Source: an uncultured Peptococcaceae bacterium (GTDB lineage: Bacteria; Bacillota; Peptococcia; Peptococcales; Peptococcaceae). From it: a stretch of 8,827 bases of DNA. How positions within the stretch are numbered: position 1 is the stretch's first letter; every line of letters begins with the position of its first letter. The notes under the pieces were generated by a model. It saw only the letters and a list, made by a program, of their open reading frames with translations. It was not told the origin of the DNA and ran no database searches. This document shows, piece after piece, positions 1-7,698 of the stretch. The stretch lies in NCBI GenBank assembly GCA_937922955.1, contig CALAKO010000067.1, forward strand, positions 1 through 8,827, in the 5' to 3' direction. The translations under genes and the position numbers were made by a program.

Positions 1-3000
1 TTTCAAGATGGTTTTATTGATTATTGGCACGAGCGGATGACAGATGAACAGTTTGTCAGCTTTTTTATCGCGCCGAATCTTACCTGGAAACAAGCCTATG
101 AGGACATGATCGAGAAAAGAAAGCTGAGCAAAGATAAGCAGGCGCAGATCCTGATGCATGAGATCGAGCAGCGGCTCAAATACGAGATCATGCTGGAGTT
201 CGGTCTTACAGGGAAGATCGGTCGCACACTCGAAAAGTCCAGCTGTTCTGTGATCTCCTTTGCGCCGAAGGACATCGTTCAGATCGCTGATGCTGTGCGG
301 GAAAGGACGGTCAATGAACTTGGTGTTCTGAGATCAGAAAGCAGGGGTTCTTTTCAACGGATGGTCATCGGATATCTGAATCTGATGCGTACAAGTGGCG
401 CTTTTGAAGACACGGTGTTTGATGAGTATACGACGCATGATGGAAACGGCTATATGCTGTCAAATGATCGCAACCGTTGGCTTCCTGGTCGTCAGTCAGG
501 GAGAAATACCCCTCGCTTTATTGCAGAGCATATTGGTTCTGGACGGGCATCTCACGAGTTTGATTCGCCGACAGGTAAGAAGTACGTGGCATGGATTGAG
601 TCTTGCTGTTCTGAAATATTGCTTGAAGGAAACTGTTTTCCTGTCATCAGTAAATATATTTTGGAGGAAAGCGTCAGATCAGGTGTGGTATCATTGGTGC
701 CTTCTTCGGTCGATTATAAGATTTATGGATTGAACAAAGAACGTGTCTATATCACAGATGAAGTGGTACAGATGCGTTGTGAAAAATGCGGCTCTACGTA
801 TGCTGTTTCGGCAGAAGATGCAGTGTTTTGGCAGGAAGCACCTTGCCAGCGGGCTAATTGTGGTGGATTCCTGGAGCAATATGAGTTAGGCGATATCAAT
901 TATTACGGCCGCCTCTACAGCGCAGGTGATTTGGTGCGCATCAATGCAAGAGAACATACTGGCTTGCTGGAACGACCCGATAGAGAACATCTTGAGATTG
1001 ATTTTAAGCGTGGCAAAGATACGCAAAAACTCTGGGATCCGAATGTATTATCCTGCACCCCGACTTTGGAAATGGGGATTGATATTGGTGACTTATCCAC
1101 TGTGATATTGTGCAGTATGCCGCCTGCGCAGAGTCAATTCCTGCAACGCGCTGGTCGTGCCGGGCGTAAAGATGGCAATGCATTGACACTGGCCATTGCC
1201 AATGCAAAACCACATGATCTGTATTTTTATGCAGATCCGCTGGAAATGATTGCTGGTAATGTTACACCGCCTAAGATCTTTCTCAAGGCATCAGCAGTGC
1301 TTGAAAGACAGTTCGTCGCTTTTTGTATGGATTCTTGGGTGAAAAAAGGCGTTCCTGAAGGCGCTATCCCGAAGAATGTTGGTGTTGTCCTGAAAAATCT
1401 GGAGGCTCGTCCGGAAAATATGTTCCCTTTTAACTTCTTGAACTATGTGCAGAGCACGCTGTTCCGGCAATTGAATTCTTTTATCCAGATGTTTGCGGCT
1501 TATCTTGACGAGAGCGCAAAAGAGGAATTGCAGACGTTTGCCGTCGGCGATGGGTCAAATGACAGCCCGATGTATGTCAAGATTCTGGATGCCTTTGGAG
1601 ATTTGAAAAAACAGCAGGATGCGTTGAAAGCCAGCGTTGATGTGCTTAAAGGTATGATCAAGGAGTTGGAAGATAAGCCGAAAGACAGCTCCTATGATGA
1701 AGAGATCAAAGACTTGAAGAGTGAAGCATACGCCCTTCTCATGGTCCAGCGGGAAATCGGCCGAAAGAACGTCTTTAATTTCTTATCTGATGAAGGCTTG
1801 CTGCCTAATTACGCTTTTCCGGAAGCAGGGATCGTTCTTCGTGCAGTCCTTTCTCGCAAGAGTGATGAAGAAGTCCCAATACAGAAGAAAAGATATGAAA
1901 AGATGGTGTATGAGTACAGCCGTAGTGCGTCTTCTGCTATCAGCGAATTTGCACCGAATAATAGCTTCTATGTTGACGGACGAAAGCTAACGATCGACCA
2001 GGTGGATTTAACAACGGCTCAAACTGCAAGATGGCGACTTTGTCCAAACTGTTCCCACGCGCAAATTGAGGAGACAGGGAAGAATACCTCTGCGTGTCCA
2101 CAGTGTGGAAGCCCTGGATGGGCGGATGCGGGTCAGGTTAGAACAATGTTGAAAGTGCAGATGGTGTATTCTAATATGGATTACACCAAGAGTTTGATCA
2201 ACGATGAAAGTGATGATCGGAGTCATATTTTCTATTGCAAACAGCTTCTGGTCGATGTGGATGAAGACCATGATATTTCCAGTGCGTATCGTATGGACAA
2301 TGAAGAGTTTCCGTTTGGATATGAGTTCGTTCGAAAGGCAATCTTGCGTGAGATCAATTTTGGCGAGAGCGATATGACTGGCGAAAAGCTGTCTGTATCA
2401 GGTGTAGAAGAAGTACGCAAGGGTTTTAAGATCTGCAAGTATTGTGGGAAGATCCAGCCTGAACATGGTAAAGCGAAGCATAGTTTTGCTTGTAAAACCA
2501 GGAAAATGAGCATATTGCCGTCTGATATTTATGAGGAATGCTTGTTCCTGTACCGAGAGTTCAGTACGGAGATCCTTCGTTTGCTTATCCCGGCAACAAC
2601 AATGGATCCTTCTTCCGTCAAGGTTGAGTCTTTTGTAGCAGCGTTTATGCTGGGGATGAAAGAGTATTTCGGAAATGTTGATCATCTAAGGGCAACTGTG
2701 AGTGAAGTTCCTGTCCCGGATGCAGATTATCGCAAGCAGTATCTTGTCATTTATGATTCTGTTCCAGGTGGTACGGGGTATCTGAAGCAGTTGATGCATG
2801 AGAAGAATGCCTTGGTCGAGATCTTTGAAAAAGCATTGCATGTGATGGAAAACTGTTCCTGTAAGGACGATCCGCATAAAGATGGTTGTTACCATTGCTT
2901 ATATGCCTATCGGCAGAGCCGGCAGATCGGAAATATCTCGAGAACGGTGGCGATCAAGTTGCTGAAAGCTATTCTGGCAGGGAAAGATAACGTTCAGAAG

Positions 3001-4329
3001 ATTGATAAGATCAATGATATCCCAGTCAATCCGCTTTTTGACAGCGAACTGGAACAGAGATTTATGGAGGCTGTGCGTACGAAGGTTGGTGCTGCCAATG
3101 TAAGCGATACGATCCGCAACGGAAAACACAGTTACTACGTAAAGCTGGAGGATGCCGCTTGGGAGATTGAGCCTCAGGTCTCTCTCAATGAAAGCGATGG
3201 GGTTGCGATACAATGCAAACCTGATTTTGTGTTCTGGCCTGTTTCTGCATCGGATCACAGACCGGTAGCAGTGTTTACGGATGGGTTCTTATATCATAAG
3301 GATATTGTTTCCGATGACACCATTAAACGAGAAGCGATTCGCAGAAGTGGTAACTTCCGTGTATGGTCTTTGAGCTTTAAAGACGTTCAGAACGTTTTTG
3401 TCCCTCAGGGGGATTTCTGCACAGAAACGCTGGAAGCAGAAAAAATGCCGTCCGGCAAGACAATGTATCGTCAGATGGCTAAAAAGTGTCAAGCTGATTC
3501 TATTGAACCAGCCAAATTATCTTCTTTTGATCTGTTGATTGAATATCTCAAGCTTCCTGATGCTGAAAAGGTTTTTAGGGGACAAGCGTATGCCTATTCG
3601 CTTTCACTACTAGACCCTACTTTGATGCAAAATAGCCTGGCGTTTAACAATTGGAAGATGATCGTCGAAGACATAAACGATCAGACACACTTTACGGATG
3701 CTGATTTTGTGTTCCCTGGAACGTTCTTCGGCACTTGGATTCCTAGAACGACGAATGCACATCTGGTGATTCATGCTGCCATCCCTGCATCTGAACTAAA
3801 AAAGGAAGGTGCTGTTGCTGTATGCACAGTCCTGAGGGACGGAAAAGATCACCGAACAGACAAGTACGAGCAGGAATGGAATGGGTTCTGGAGGTTCCAT
3901 AATTTGATGCAATTCGCGGACACGTTCATAGCGGTGTCGTCTGTGGGTATGAGTCGTATGGATTATCAGGACCTTCCTGCTTTGTCAAATGGAGCATTTG
4001 ATCTTACGACGCCTCTTACAACCTCAGTTAACGAGTGGGATGCTATCAAGGAGATCCTGTTTGACGATGAGGCAAAAGCATTTGTTGATTATGCAAAAGG
4101 CGCTGGCATACCAGTTCCAGACGAAGATAACATCGGCTTTGAAGTTGAAGGAAATAGCGGTGAAGTCATTGCTACTGTGGAGATCGCATGGCCAGATAAA
4201 CACGTTGGATTCATGACTGCTGATCAGGTGGAAGATAAGGAAAAGCTTCAAGATATGGGATGGAAGATCCTGAATATACTTGATGCTGCGGATATCGATA
4301 TAGCTGGTTTATTTGGAGGTGATGCTTGA
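1..4329 (+). CDS. Giant SF2 helicase with MZB/DUF1998 and nuclease-like domains (5' end outside window)
   Basis: The reading frame is open from base 1, so the true start lies upstream; 1442 residues are visible. Numbering is from the Met at base 37. The window opens inside the helicase core, so Walker A and DEAD/DEAH motifs must lie to the left. Visible in order: a helicase-typical FGLTGKIGRTLEKS segment (55-69); a zinc-ribbon-like pair (C248/C251 with C270/C275); motif V (TPTLEMGIDIGDL, 341-353); motif VI (QFLQRAGRAGRKDG, 367-380); a charged, probably coiled-coil stretch (520-565); a second ribbon (C669/C672 and C687/C690); a third CxxC (about 800-803); the DUF1998 signature YDSVPGGTGYL (906-916); and the MZB cysteines CSC...CYHC (940-954). 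Residues 1001-1120 resemble a PD-(D/E)XK/Vsr-like nuclease. Residues about 1160-1430 match nothing I know. The family includes DISARM DrmA and Druantia DruE. A role in anti-phage or foreign-DNA defence is inferred, with probable ATP-dependent translocation on DNA. The stop overlaps the next gene. Confidence 0.92.
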   Translation, partial: FQDGFIDYWHERMTDEQFVSFFIAPNLTWKQAYEDMIEKRKLSKDKQAQILMHEIEQRLKYEIMLEFGLTGKIGRTLEKSSCSVISFAPKDIVQIADAVRERTVNELGVLRSESRGSFQRMVIGYLNLMRTSGAFEDTVFDEYTTHDGNGYMLSNDRNRWLPGRQSGRNTPRFIAEHIGSGRASHEFDSPTGKKYVAWIESCCSEILLEGNCFPVISKYILEESVRSGVVSLVPSSVDYKIYGLNKERVYITDEVVQMRCEKCGSTYAVSAEDAVFWQEAPCQRANCGGFLEQYELGDINYYGRLYSAGDLVRINAREHTGLLERPDREHLEIDFKRGKDTQKLWDPNVLSCTPTLEMGIDIGDLSTVILCSMPPAQSQFLQRAGRAGRKDGNALTLAIANAKPHDLYFYADPLEMIAGNVTPPKIFLKASAVLERQFVAFCMDSWVKKGVPEGAIPKNVGVVLKNLEARPENMFPFNFLNYVQSTLFRQLNSFIQMFAAYLDESAKEELQTFAVGDGSNDSPMYVKILDAFGDLKKQQDALKASVDVLKGMIKELEDKPKDSSYDEEIKDLKSEAYALLMVQREIGRKNVFNFLSDEGLLPNYAFPEAGIVLRAVLSRKSDEEVPIQKKRYEKMVYEYSRSASSAISEFAPNNSFYVDGRKLTIDQVDLTTAQTARWRLCPNCSHAQIEETGKNTSACPQCGSPGWADAGQVRTMLKVQMVYSNMDYTKSLINDESDDRSHIFYCKQLLVDVDEDHDISSAYRMDNEEFPFGYEFVRKAILREINFGESDMTGEKLSVSGVEEVRKGFKICKYCGKIQPEHGKAKHSFACKTRKMSILPSDIYEECLFLYREFSTEILRLLIPATTMDPSSVKVESFVAAFMLGMKEYFGNVDHLRATVSEVPVPDADYRKQYLVIYDSVPGGTGYLKQLMHEKNALVEIFEKALHVMENCSCKDDPHKDGCYHCLYAYRQSRQIGNISRTVAIKLLKAILAGKDNVQKIDKINDIPVNPLFDSELEQRFMEAVRTKVGAANVSDTIRNGKHSYYVKLEDAAWEIEPQVSLNESDGVAIQCKPDFVFWPVSASDHRPVAVFTDGFLYHKDIVSDDTIKREAIRRSGNFRVWSLSFKDVQNVFVPQGDFCTETLEAEKMPSGKTMYRQMAKKCQADSIEPAKLSSFDLLIEYLKLPDAEKVFRGQAYAYSLSLLDPTLMQNSLAFNNWKMIVEDINDQTHFTDADFVFPGTFFGTWIPRTTNAHLVIHAAIPASELKKEGAVAVCTVLRDGKDHRTDKYEQEWNGFWRFHNLMQFADTFIAVSSVGMSRMDYQDLPALSNGAFDLTTPLTTSVNEWDAIKEILFDDEAKAFVDYAKGAGIPVPDEDNIGFEVEGNSGEVIATVEIAWPDKHVGFMTADQVEDKEKLQDMGWKILNILDAADIDIAGLFGGDA

Positions 4330-4331
4330 TG
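4315..4331 (+). promoter_or_regulatory. Ribosome binding site and overlapping stop/start joining the two helicase genes
   Basis: GGAGGT (4315-4320) lies inside the last codons of the giant helicase, 8 bases before ATG 4329. The upstream TGA and this ATG overlap by one base. The arrangement fixes the start of the UvrD-like gene and indicates translational coupling of the two proteins. Confidence 0.85.
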
Positions 4332-6425
4332 ACAGAGAATATCAAAGTTGCCATATCATCTGATTTTTTGACGGCCTTTGCACGTCTGCCTAGACAGATC
4401 CAGGGAAAAGTAACTGAGTTTGTGAATAAATTCAGAAACAACCCGTTATCTCCTGGGATCAACTACGAGAAGATCAATTCAGGCATTGATAAGAAGATAT
4501 ATTCTGTCCGAATTGATGATACTTATCGTGGGATTGTAGTCCGTCAAAAAGAGACGGGCGTGTATTTGCTCCTGTGGGTAGATCATCATGATGAAGCGTA
4601 TCAATGGGCGTCACGAAAACGGTGTGAAGTTAATCCGAAAACAGGGGCTATTCAGGTATTTGACGTTCAGATGACAGCAGAAAAGCTCCCATCTCTAGAA
4701 AGTACAACGTTATTTGGTACTGCAAAGGATGATGACTTATTAAAACTTGGCGTGCCGGAAATGCAATTGGATTTTGTTAGGAGTTTCATTACTAAGGAAG
4801 ATTTTTATGGTGCAGAATCTGCGATGCCACACGATGCCTATGAACATCTTTCGTGGTTAGCCGAAGGGTTTCCGGTAGAAGAAGTTCTGGAACTTGTCGC
4901 TGAAGAACAAAGCGTAGCAGCTTCTGCCGGAGATTTATCAGCTGCTCTGGATGCACCAACAACATTGAAATCATTTGTGGTGATCGAAGGTGAAGACGAA
5001 CTTCGTCGGATCATGGCAGAGCCGTTAGAAAAATGGCGTGTTTTTCTCCATCCATCACAAAGAAAAATTGTCCAGAAAGAGTATAATGGTCCTGCTAGGA
5101 TTCTGGGTGGTGCAGGCACGGGAAAAACTGTGGTTGCTATGCACAGAGCGAAGTATTTGGCTTCAAGATGCGAGGGTCAGCAGAAAATATTGCTCTCAAC
5201 CTTTACGGCAAATCTTGCAGCAGATATTCGGGAAAACTTACGCAAGATCTGCACACTGGAAGAGTTGAGAAAAATTGAAGTTATCCATTTAGACGCCTGG
5301 GTCAATCGATTTTTGCGGGAAGCTGGCTTTTCTGCTCAAATTGGCTATGATGATGCTATAGATCCGCTGTGGGAGAAAGCTGTGTTGTTAGCAAATATTG
5401 ATCTGCCCTTTGAATCTTCTTTTTATAAGGAGGAATGGAATCGTATTGTCATTGCTCAGGAGGCACTGACGCTCGAGAAATATGTAAAAGCAACAAGAAA
5501 TGGCCGTGGTACTAGACTGGATCGAAAAAAACGGATGCTAGTGTGGAAGGTGTTTGAAAATTATCAAACGCTGATGAAGGAAAACCAGATCAAAGATATA
5601 AATACTGCTATGTATGAATGCACAAAGCTTCTGCAAGCTTCTGGGAAAAAAGCAATATATGCGAATATTATCATTGATGAAGGACAGGATTTTAGCGATA
5701 ATGCATATAGACTGATTAGAGCGTTGGCAGGAGAAGAACATTCAAATGATATTTTTATTGTAGGGGATGTGCATCAACGTATCTACCGCAATCATCCTAC
5801 GTTGTCGAAGTGTGGTATCAATATTCGTGGCCGCAGTAGCATACTCAAGATCAACTATCGTACTACTGAGGAAATACGAAAACATGCATTTGCGTTGTTG
5901 AATGGCGTTTCCTTTGATGACATGGATGGTGATATTGATCTAGGTGATAAGTGTCAGTCGCTTACACATGGGGAAGAACCGATCCTTAAGAGTTTCGCCA
6001 ATGCCAATGAAGAATTTGAGTATATTCTATCGGAAGTAAGGCAACTTGAAGATAATGGCGTATCTTTGACGGATATTTGCGTTGTCGCACGTACAAAAAA
6101 TTTGGTGGATGATTATATTGCTTTGTTTACGAATGCAGGCGTTCAGTCTTATAAGATCAAGAGAAATAAGACTGATGATCGGAAGTATAATGGTGTGCGT
6201 GTTGCAACGATGCACAGAGTAAAAGGTTTGGAATTCAAATATGTATTTATTGTCGCGGTGAATAACAGAATAATTCCGTTGGTAACGGCGATAAATAGGG
6301 CAGATGCAGTTTCCGAGGCAGAATCAATAACATCGGAGAAGTGTTTGCTTTATGTTGCGATGACTCGTGCACAAAAAGCTGTGTATATTACGAGTTATGG
6401 AAAAAGATCGGAGTTTCTAGAGTAA
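4329..6425 (+). CDS. UvrD-like SF1 helicase with N-terminal RelE/ParE-like domain
   Basis: The product has 698 residues from the ATG at 4329. That ATG shares one base with the upstream TGA (TGATG) and lies 8 bases after GGAGGT (4315-4320), so translation is probably coupled to the giant helicase. A TTG one codon earlier is a less likely start. Residues about 4-98 look like a RelE/ParE toxin fold: a helical start, then IYSVRIDDTYRGIVV and LLWVDHHDEAYQWA. A linker (about 110-235) is followed by UvrD motifs: Q-motif (HPSQRKIV, about 241-248), Walker A (GGAGTGKT, 260-267), DEGQDF (450-455), GDVHQRIYR (479-487), INYRTTEEIR (about 508-517), TMHRVKGLEFKYV (about 627-639) and LYVAMTRAQKAVYIT (674-688). 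All helicase motifs are intact and no extra nuclease domain is visible. RelE-fused UvrD proteins form a recognisable family; their substrate is not clear to me. Context suggests a partner of the upstream helicase, perhaps in nucleic-acid defence (inference). Confidence 0.95.
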   Translation: MTENIKVAISSDFLTAFARLPRQIQGKVTEFVNKFRNNPLSPGINYEKINSGIDKKIYSVRIDDTYRGIVVRQKETGVYLLLWVDHHDEAYQWASRKRCEVNPKTGAIQVFDVQMTAEKLPSLESTTLFGTAKDDDLLKLGVPEMQLDFVRSFITKEDFYGAESAMPHDAYEHLSWLAEGFPVEEVLELVAEEQSVAASAGDLSAALDAPTTLKSFVVIEGEDELRRIMAEPLEKWRVFLHPSQRKIVQKEYNGPARILGGAGTGKTVVAMHRAKYLASRCEGQQKILLSTFTANLAADIRENLRKICTLEELRKIEVIHLDAWVNRFLREAGFSAQIGYDDAIDPLWEKAVLLANIDLPFESSFYKEEWNRIVIAQEALTLEKYVKATRNGRGTRLDRKKRMLVWKVFENYQTLMKENQIKDINTAMYECTKLLQASGKKAIYANIIIDEGQDFSDNAYRLIRALAGEEHSNDIFIVGDVHQRIYRNHPTLSKCGINIRGRSSILKINYRTTEEIRKHAFALLNGVSFDDMDGDIDLGDKCQSLTHGEEPILKSFANANEEFEYILSEVRQLEDNGVSLTDICVVARTKNLVDDYIALFTNAGVQSYKIKRNKTDDRKYNGVRVATMHRVKGLEFKYVFIVAVNNRIIPLVTAINRADAVSEAESITSEKCLLYVAMTRAQKAVYITSYGKRSEFLE

Positions 6426-6458
6426 AGAAGATCTGTGGTTAGTGTAGATAAAGAATAA

Positions 6459-6473
6459 CCAGCCGAAGGCTGG
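6459..6473 (-). terminator. Second short hairpin between convergent genes
   Basis: Six-base perfect stem CCAGCC/GGCTGG with a three-base loop. On the - strand it is followed by TTATTCTTTA, a moderately T-rich tail; on the + strand an A run follows, so it fits a backup terminator for - strand transcription from the J-domain gene. The T tail is weak, hence moderate confidence. Confidence 0.5.
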
Positions 6474-6481
6474 AAAAATAT

Positions 6482-6525
6482 GAAGCGATATACCCTATAC
6501 GATTAGGATATATCGCTTCTTTTTT
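6482..6525 (+). terminator. Intrinsic terminator of the helicase operon (probably bidirectional)
   Basis: An 11-base perfect stem (6482-6492 with 6509-6519) is followed by six T on the + strand, 57 bases after the UvrD-like stop. Read on the - strand, the same stem is followed by ATATTTTT, so it can also end transcription of the J-domain gene, whose stop codon (6524-6526) overlaps the T run. It insulates the two convergent units. Confidence 0.88.
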
Positions 6526-7033
6526 ATCTCAGTGCGAGCTGTCTATCTTTGTCTCGTTCGTTCCGCGGTGGTTTTGGATCAACCTGGATCGTCCTGTACA
6601 TGCTGCGGATGTCGTCCATGCTGTAATCGCCGCCCCCCCAGCGCCGATATCCTGCAGGGGATCTATACCAGCAGCCTTTCTTTCTGTGCCATTTGAAACC
6701 CAGCTCTTTGAGCTTTTCTTTGTGCGGTCTGGTGTCACCAGATACCCAGATAAAACAGCCGATGATCTCTATTGTGATGCTCTCCAGCTTGATCAGCTCA
6801 TTGATCAACCACTGAAATTCCTGCGGCGTCTCTTCCGTGTCGCGTTCGTATCGTTCGCCGTCCTTGTTTACGTGGATCCCTTTCACGCGCTCGAACATGA
6901 TCTCATATTCGGCGTTCAGCTCCTTCATCGCCTCGTTGTTCCCGCCTACGTCGGGGTGCAACTTCAAGCACAGGCGGTGATATTCTTTTTTCAGCTCTTC
7001 CAAGGTCTGGATGTCGTCTCTCAGGTATTTCAT
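6524..7033 (-). CDS. Small J-domain (DnaJ-like) protein of mobile-element type
   Basis: The product has 169 residues from the ATG at 7033. An AAGGGGG ribosome binding site (7042-7048) sits 8 bases upstream and overlaps the stop of the DUF3846 gene. Residues 10-50 carry a J-domain core (LEELKKEYHRL, then the diagnostic HPD at 26-28, then a helix ending around FERV), so it could stimulate an Hsp70/DnaK ATPase. The canonical first J-domain helix is very short, and there is no Gly/Phe region or zinc-finger domain, so it is not the housekeeping DnaJ. Residues about 86-125 hold a second conserved-looking segment (IWVSGDTRPHKEKLKELGF, then KWHRKKGCWYR), often seen in phage and plasmid J-proteins. 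The C-terminal tail is highly charged. Partner and role are unknown; recruiting host DnaK for element replication or packaging is a reasonable guess. It is second in an operon with the DUF3846 gene. Confidence 0.88.
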   Translation of the reverse strand: MKYLRDDIQTLEELKKEYHRLCLKLHPDVGGNNEAMKELNAEYEIMFERVKGIHVNKDGERYERDTEETPQEFQWLINELIKLESITIEIIGCFIWVSGDTRPHKEKLKELGFKWHRKKGCWYRSPAGYRRWGGGDYSMDDIRSMYRTIQVDPKPPRNERDKDRQLALR

Positions 7034-7046
7034 GATATTAGCCCCC

Positions 7047-7457
7047 TTATCTCAAAGAAAATAGTTTGCTGTAGCGTTCGATCTGTTTATCTGTCAGGCT
7101 CTGGAGCGATTCACTGTCGATCGGAGCCGAGCAGATGAAAAACGTGCCTGCGATGATGTCCACCAGCTGGCCCCGATCATCCAACAATGGACGATTCAAG
7201 GCCATGCCGTTGATCTTCCCTTCCTCGTTGCAAACCAGCGCCACTTCTTCCATCCATGGATAGATCGCTTGAATATAGCCCCCAACAACCTCCTGCATGG
7301 CTCTCAAAGATCCATCAATTTCTTTCACCATTGGCTGGTGACCAGCTTCAATAACTAACACTTTCATAATCAACCATCCTTTCAAAATTGAAAAATTCGT
7401 TTTCGAGAAGTCATGAGCTATTTTGTGGGGATGGCCTTCCGCCATCCAATGATTCAT
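7047..7457 (-). CDS. DUF3846-family small protein
   Basis: The recognisable domain starts at the internal ATG 7367 (MKVLVIEAGHQPMVKEIDGS...), runs 106 residues to TAA at 7047-7049, and matches the DUF3846 pattern: a short beta-strand start, a VGGYIQAIYP segment, a VCNEEGKINGMALNRPL segment and a late DIIAGTFFI strand. Function is unknown; the family is common on Firmicutes plasmids, phages and integrative elements, beside J-domain genes as here. Two starts are possible. ATG 7367 has a moderate AAAGGATGG upstream. ATG 7457, in frame, has a near-perfect AAAGGAGG (7465-7472) 7 bases away and would give 136 residues with a 30-residue N-terminal extension. I give the longer form because of its ribosome binding site, but the conserved domain fits the shorter one. 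The extension lies partly in the left arm of the inverted repeat, so it may be a recent acquisition. Confidence 0.8.
   Translation of the reverse strand: MNHWMAEGHPHKIAHDFSKTNFSILKGWLIMKVLVIEAGHQPMVKEIDGSLRAMQEVVGGYIQAIYPWMEEVALVCNEEGKINGMALNRPLLDDRGQLVDIIAGTFFICSAPIDSESLQSLTDKQIERYSKLFSLR
7429..7447 (-). promoter_or_regulatory. Small hairpin just inside the long form of the DUF3846 gene
   Basis: A perfect 7-base stem, GGATGGC/GCCATCC, with a 5-base loop lies 7 bases downstream of ATG 7457 on the - strand. It could hinder initiation at 7457 or couple it to the internal start at 7367. Regulatory action is inference only. Confidence 0.35.
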
Positions 7458-7698
7458 GCCTGGGCCTCCTTTCCAGCTCATTCGTTTTCGATGTAGTCTT
7501 TCGCTTATTAGTGGGTTTGAGCTGGCCACAGCAGAAAAGCAGGGGTTCTGACAAGAGACAAGCTTGCGAGACGCCGTAGGGCAGCTCTTGCAGGTTCCTT
7601 GCTTTTCTGCTTGGCTGAATGGCTCAACCACTAAGCGAAAAGACGGAACGAAAGCCGGATGAGGAAGGAGCGTGGCATGATCATTGATAGATGGCGGA
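7438..7698. repeat. Long imperfect inverted repeat, arms of about 115-120 bases
   Basis: The left arm (about 7438-7557) read on the - strand aligns with the right arm (about 7585-7698) read on the + strand, with a few small gaps. Shared blocks in the same order are CTCTTG, GCTTTTCTGCT, TGGC, GCTCAA, CCAC, TAAGCGAAA, GAC, CGAAA, ATGA, GGAAGGAG-like, GGCATG, ATCATT and GATGGCGGA. The spacer (7558-7584) is about 27 bases. In either strand the RNA or single-stranded DNA could fold into one long, bulged hairpin. Each arm contains a ribosome binding site followed by ATG facing outward: 7457 on the - strand, which starts the long DUF3846 frame, and 7677 on the + strand, which starts a 9-codon frame. 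It could be an inverted duplication of a gene leader, a structured RNA, or a replication or recombination site; the sequence alone does not decide. Confidence 0.8.

Noticed and set aside
37..39. ATG at 37 as the start of the giant helicase
   Set aside because: The frame is open to base 1 with a sensible sequence (FQDGFIDYWHER), there is no ribosome binding site, and helicase motifs I-III are missing, so the gene begins upstream.
2899..3258. 119-codon open frame on the - strand
   Set aside because: It is antisense to the MZB/nuclease part of the giant helicase, with no ribosome binding site or recognisable motif.
4326..4328. TTG start for the UvrD-like gene
   Set aside because: The ATG one codon later has ideal spacing from GGAGGT and the classic TGATG overlap.
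6686..7138. 150-codon open frame on the + strand
   Set aside because: It lies antisense to the J-domain gene, which has an HPD motif and a good ribosome binding site; this is a shadow frame.
7458..7631. Further upstream extension of the DUF3846 frame
   Set aside because: This part is the left arm and spacer of the inverted repeat read through by chance; it has no ribosome binding site at 7631 and a protein-unlike composition.
7438..7698. Retron msr-msd, integron attC or CRISPR-type element
   Set aside because: No reverse transcriptase, integrase or cas gene is in the window, no GTTRRRY/RYYYAAC core sites were seen at the arm ends, and there is no array of direct repeats.
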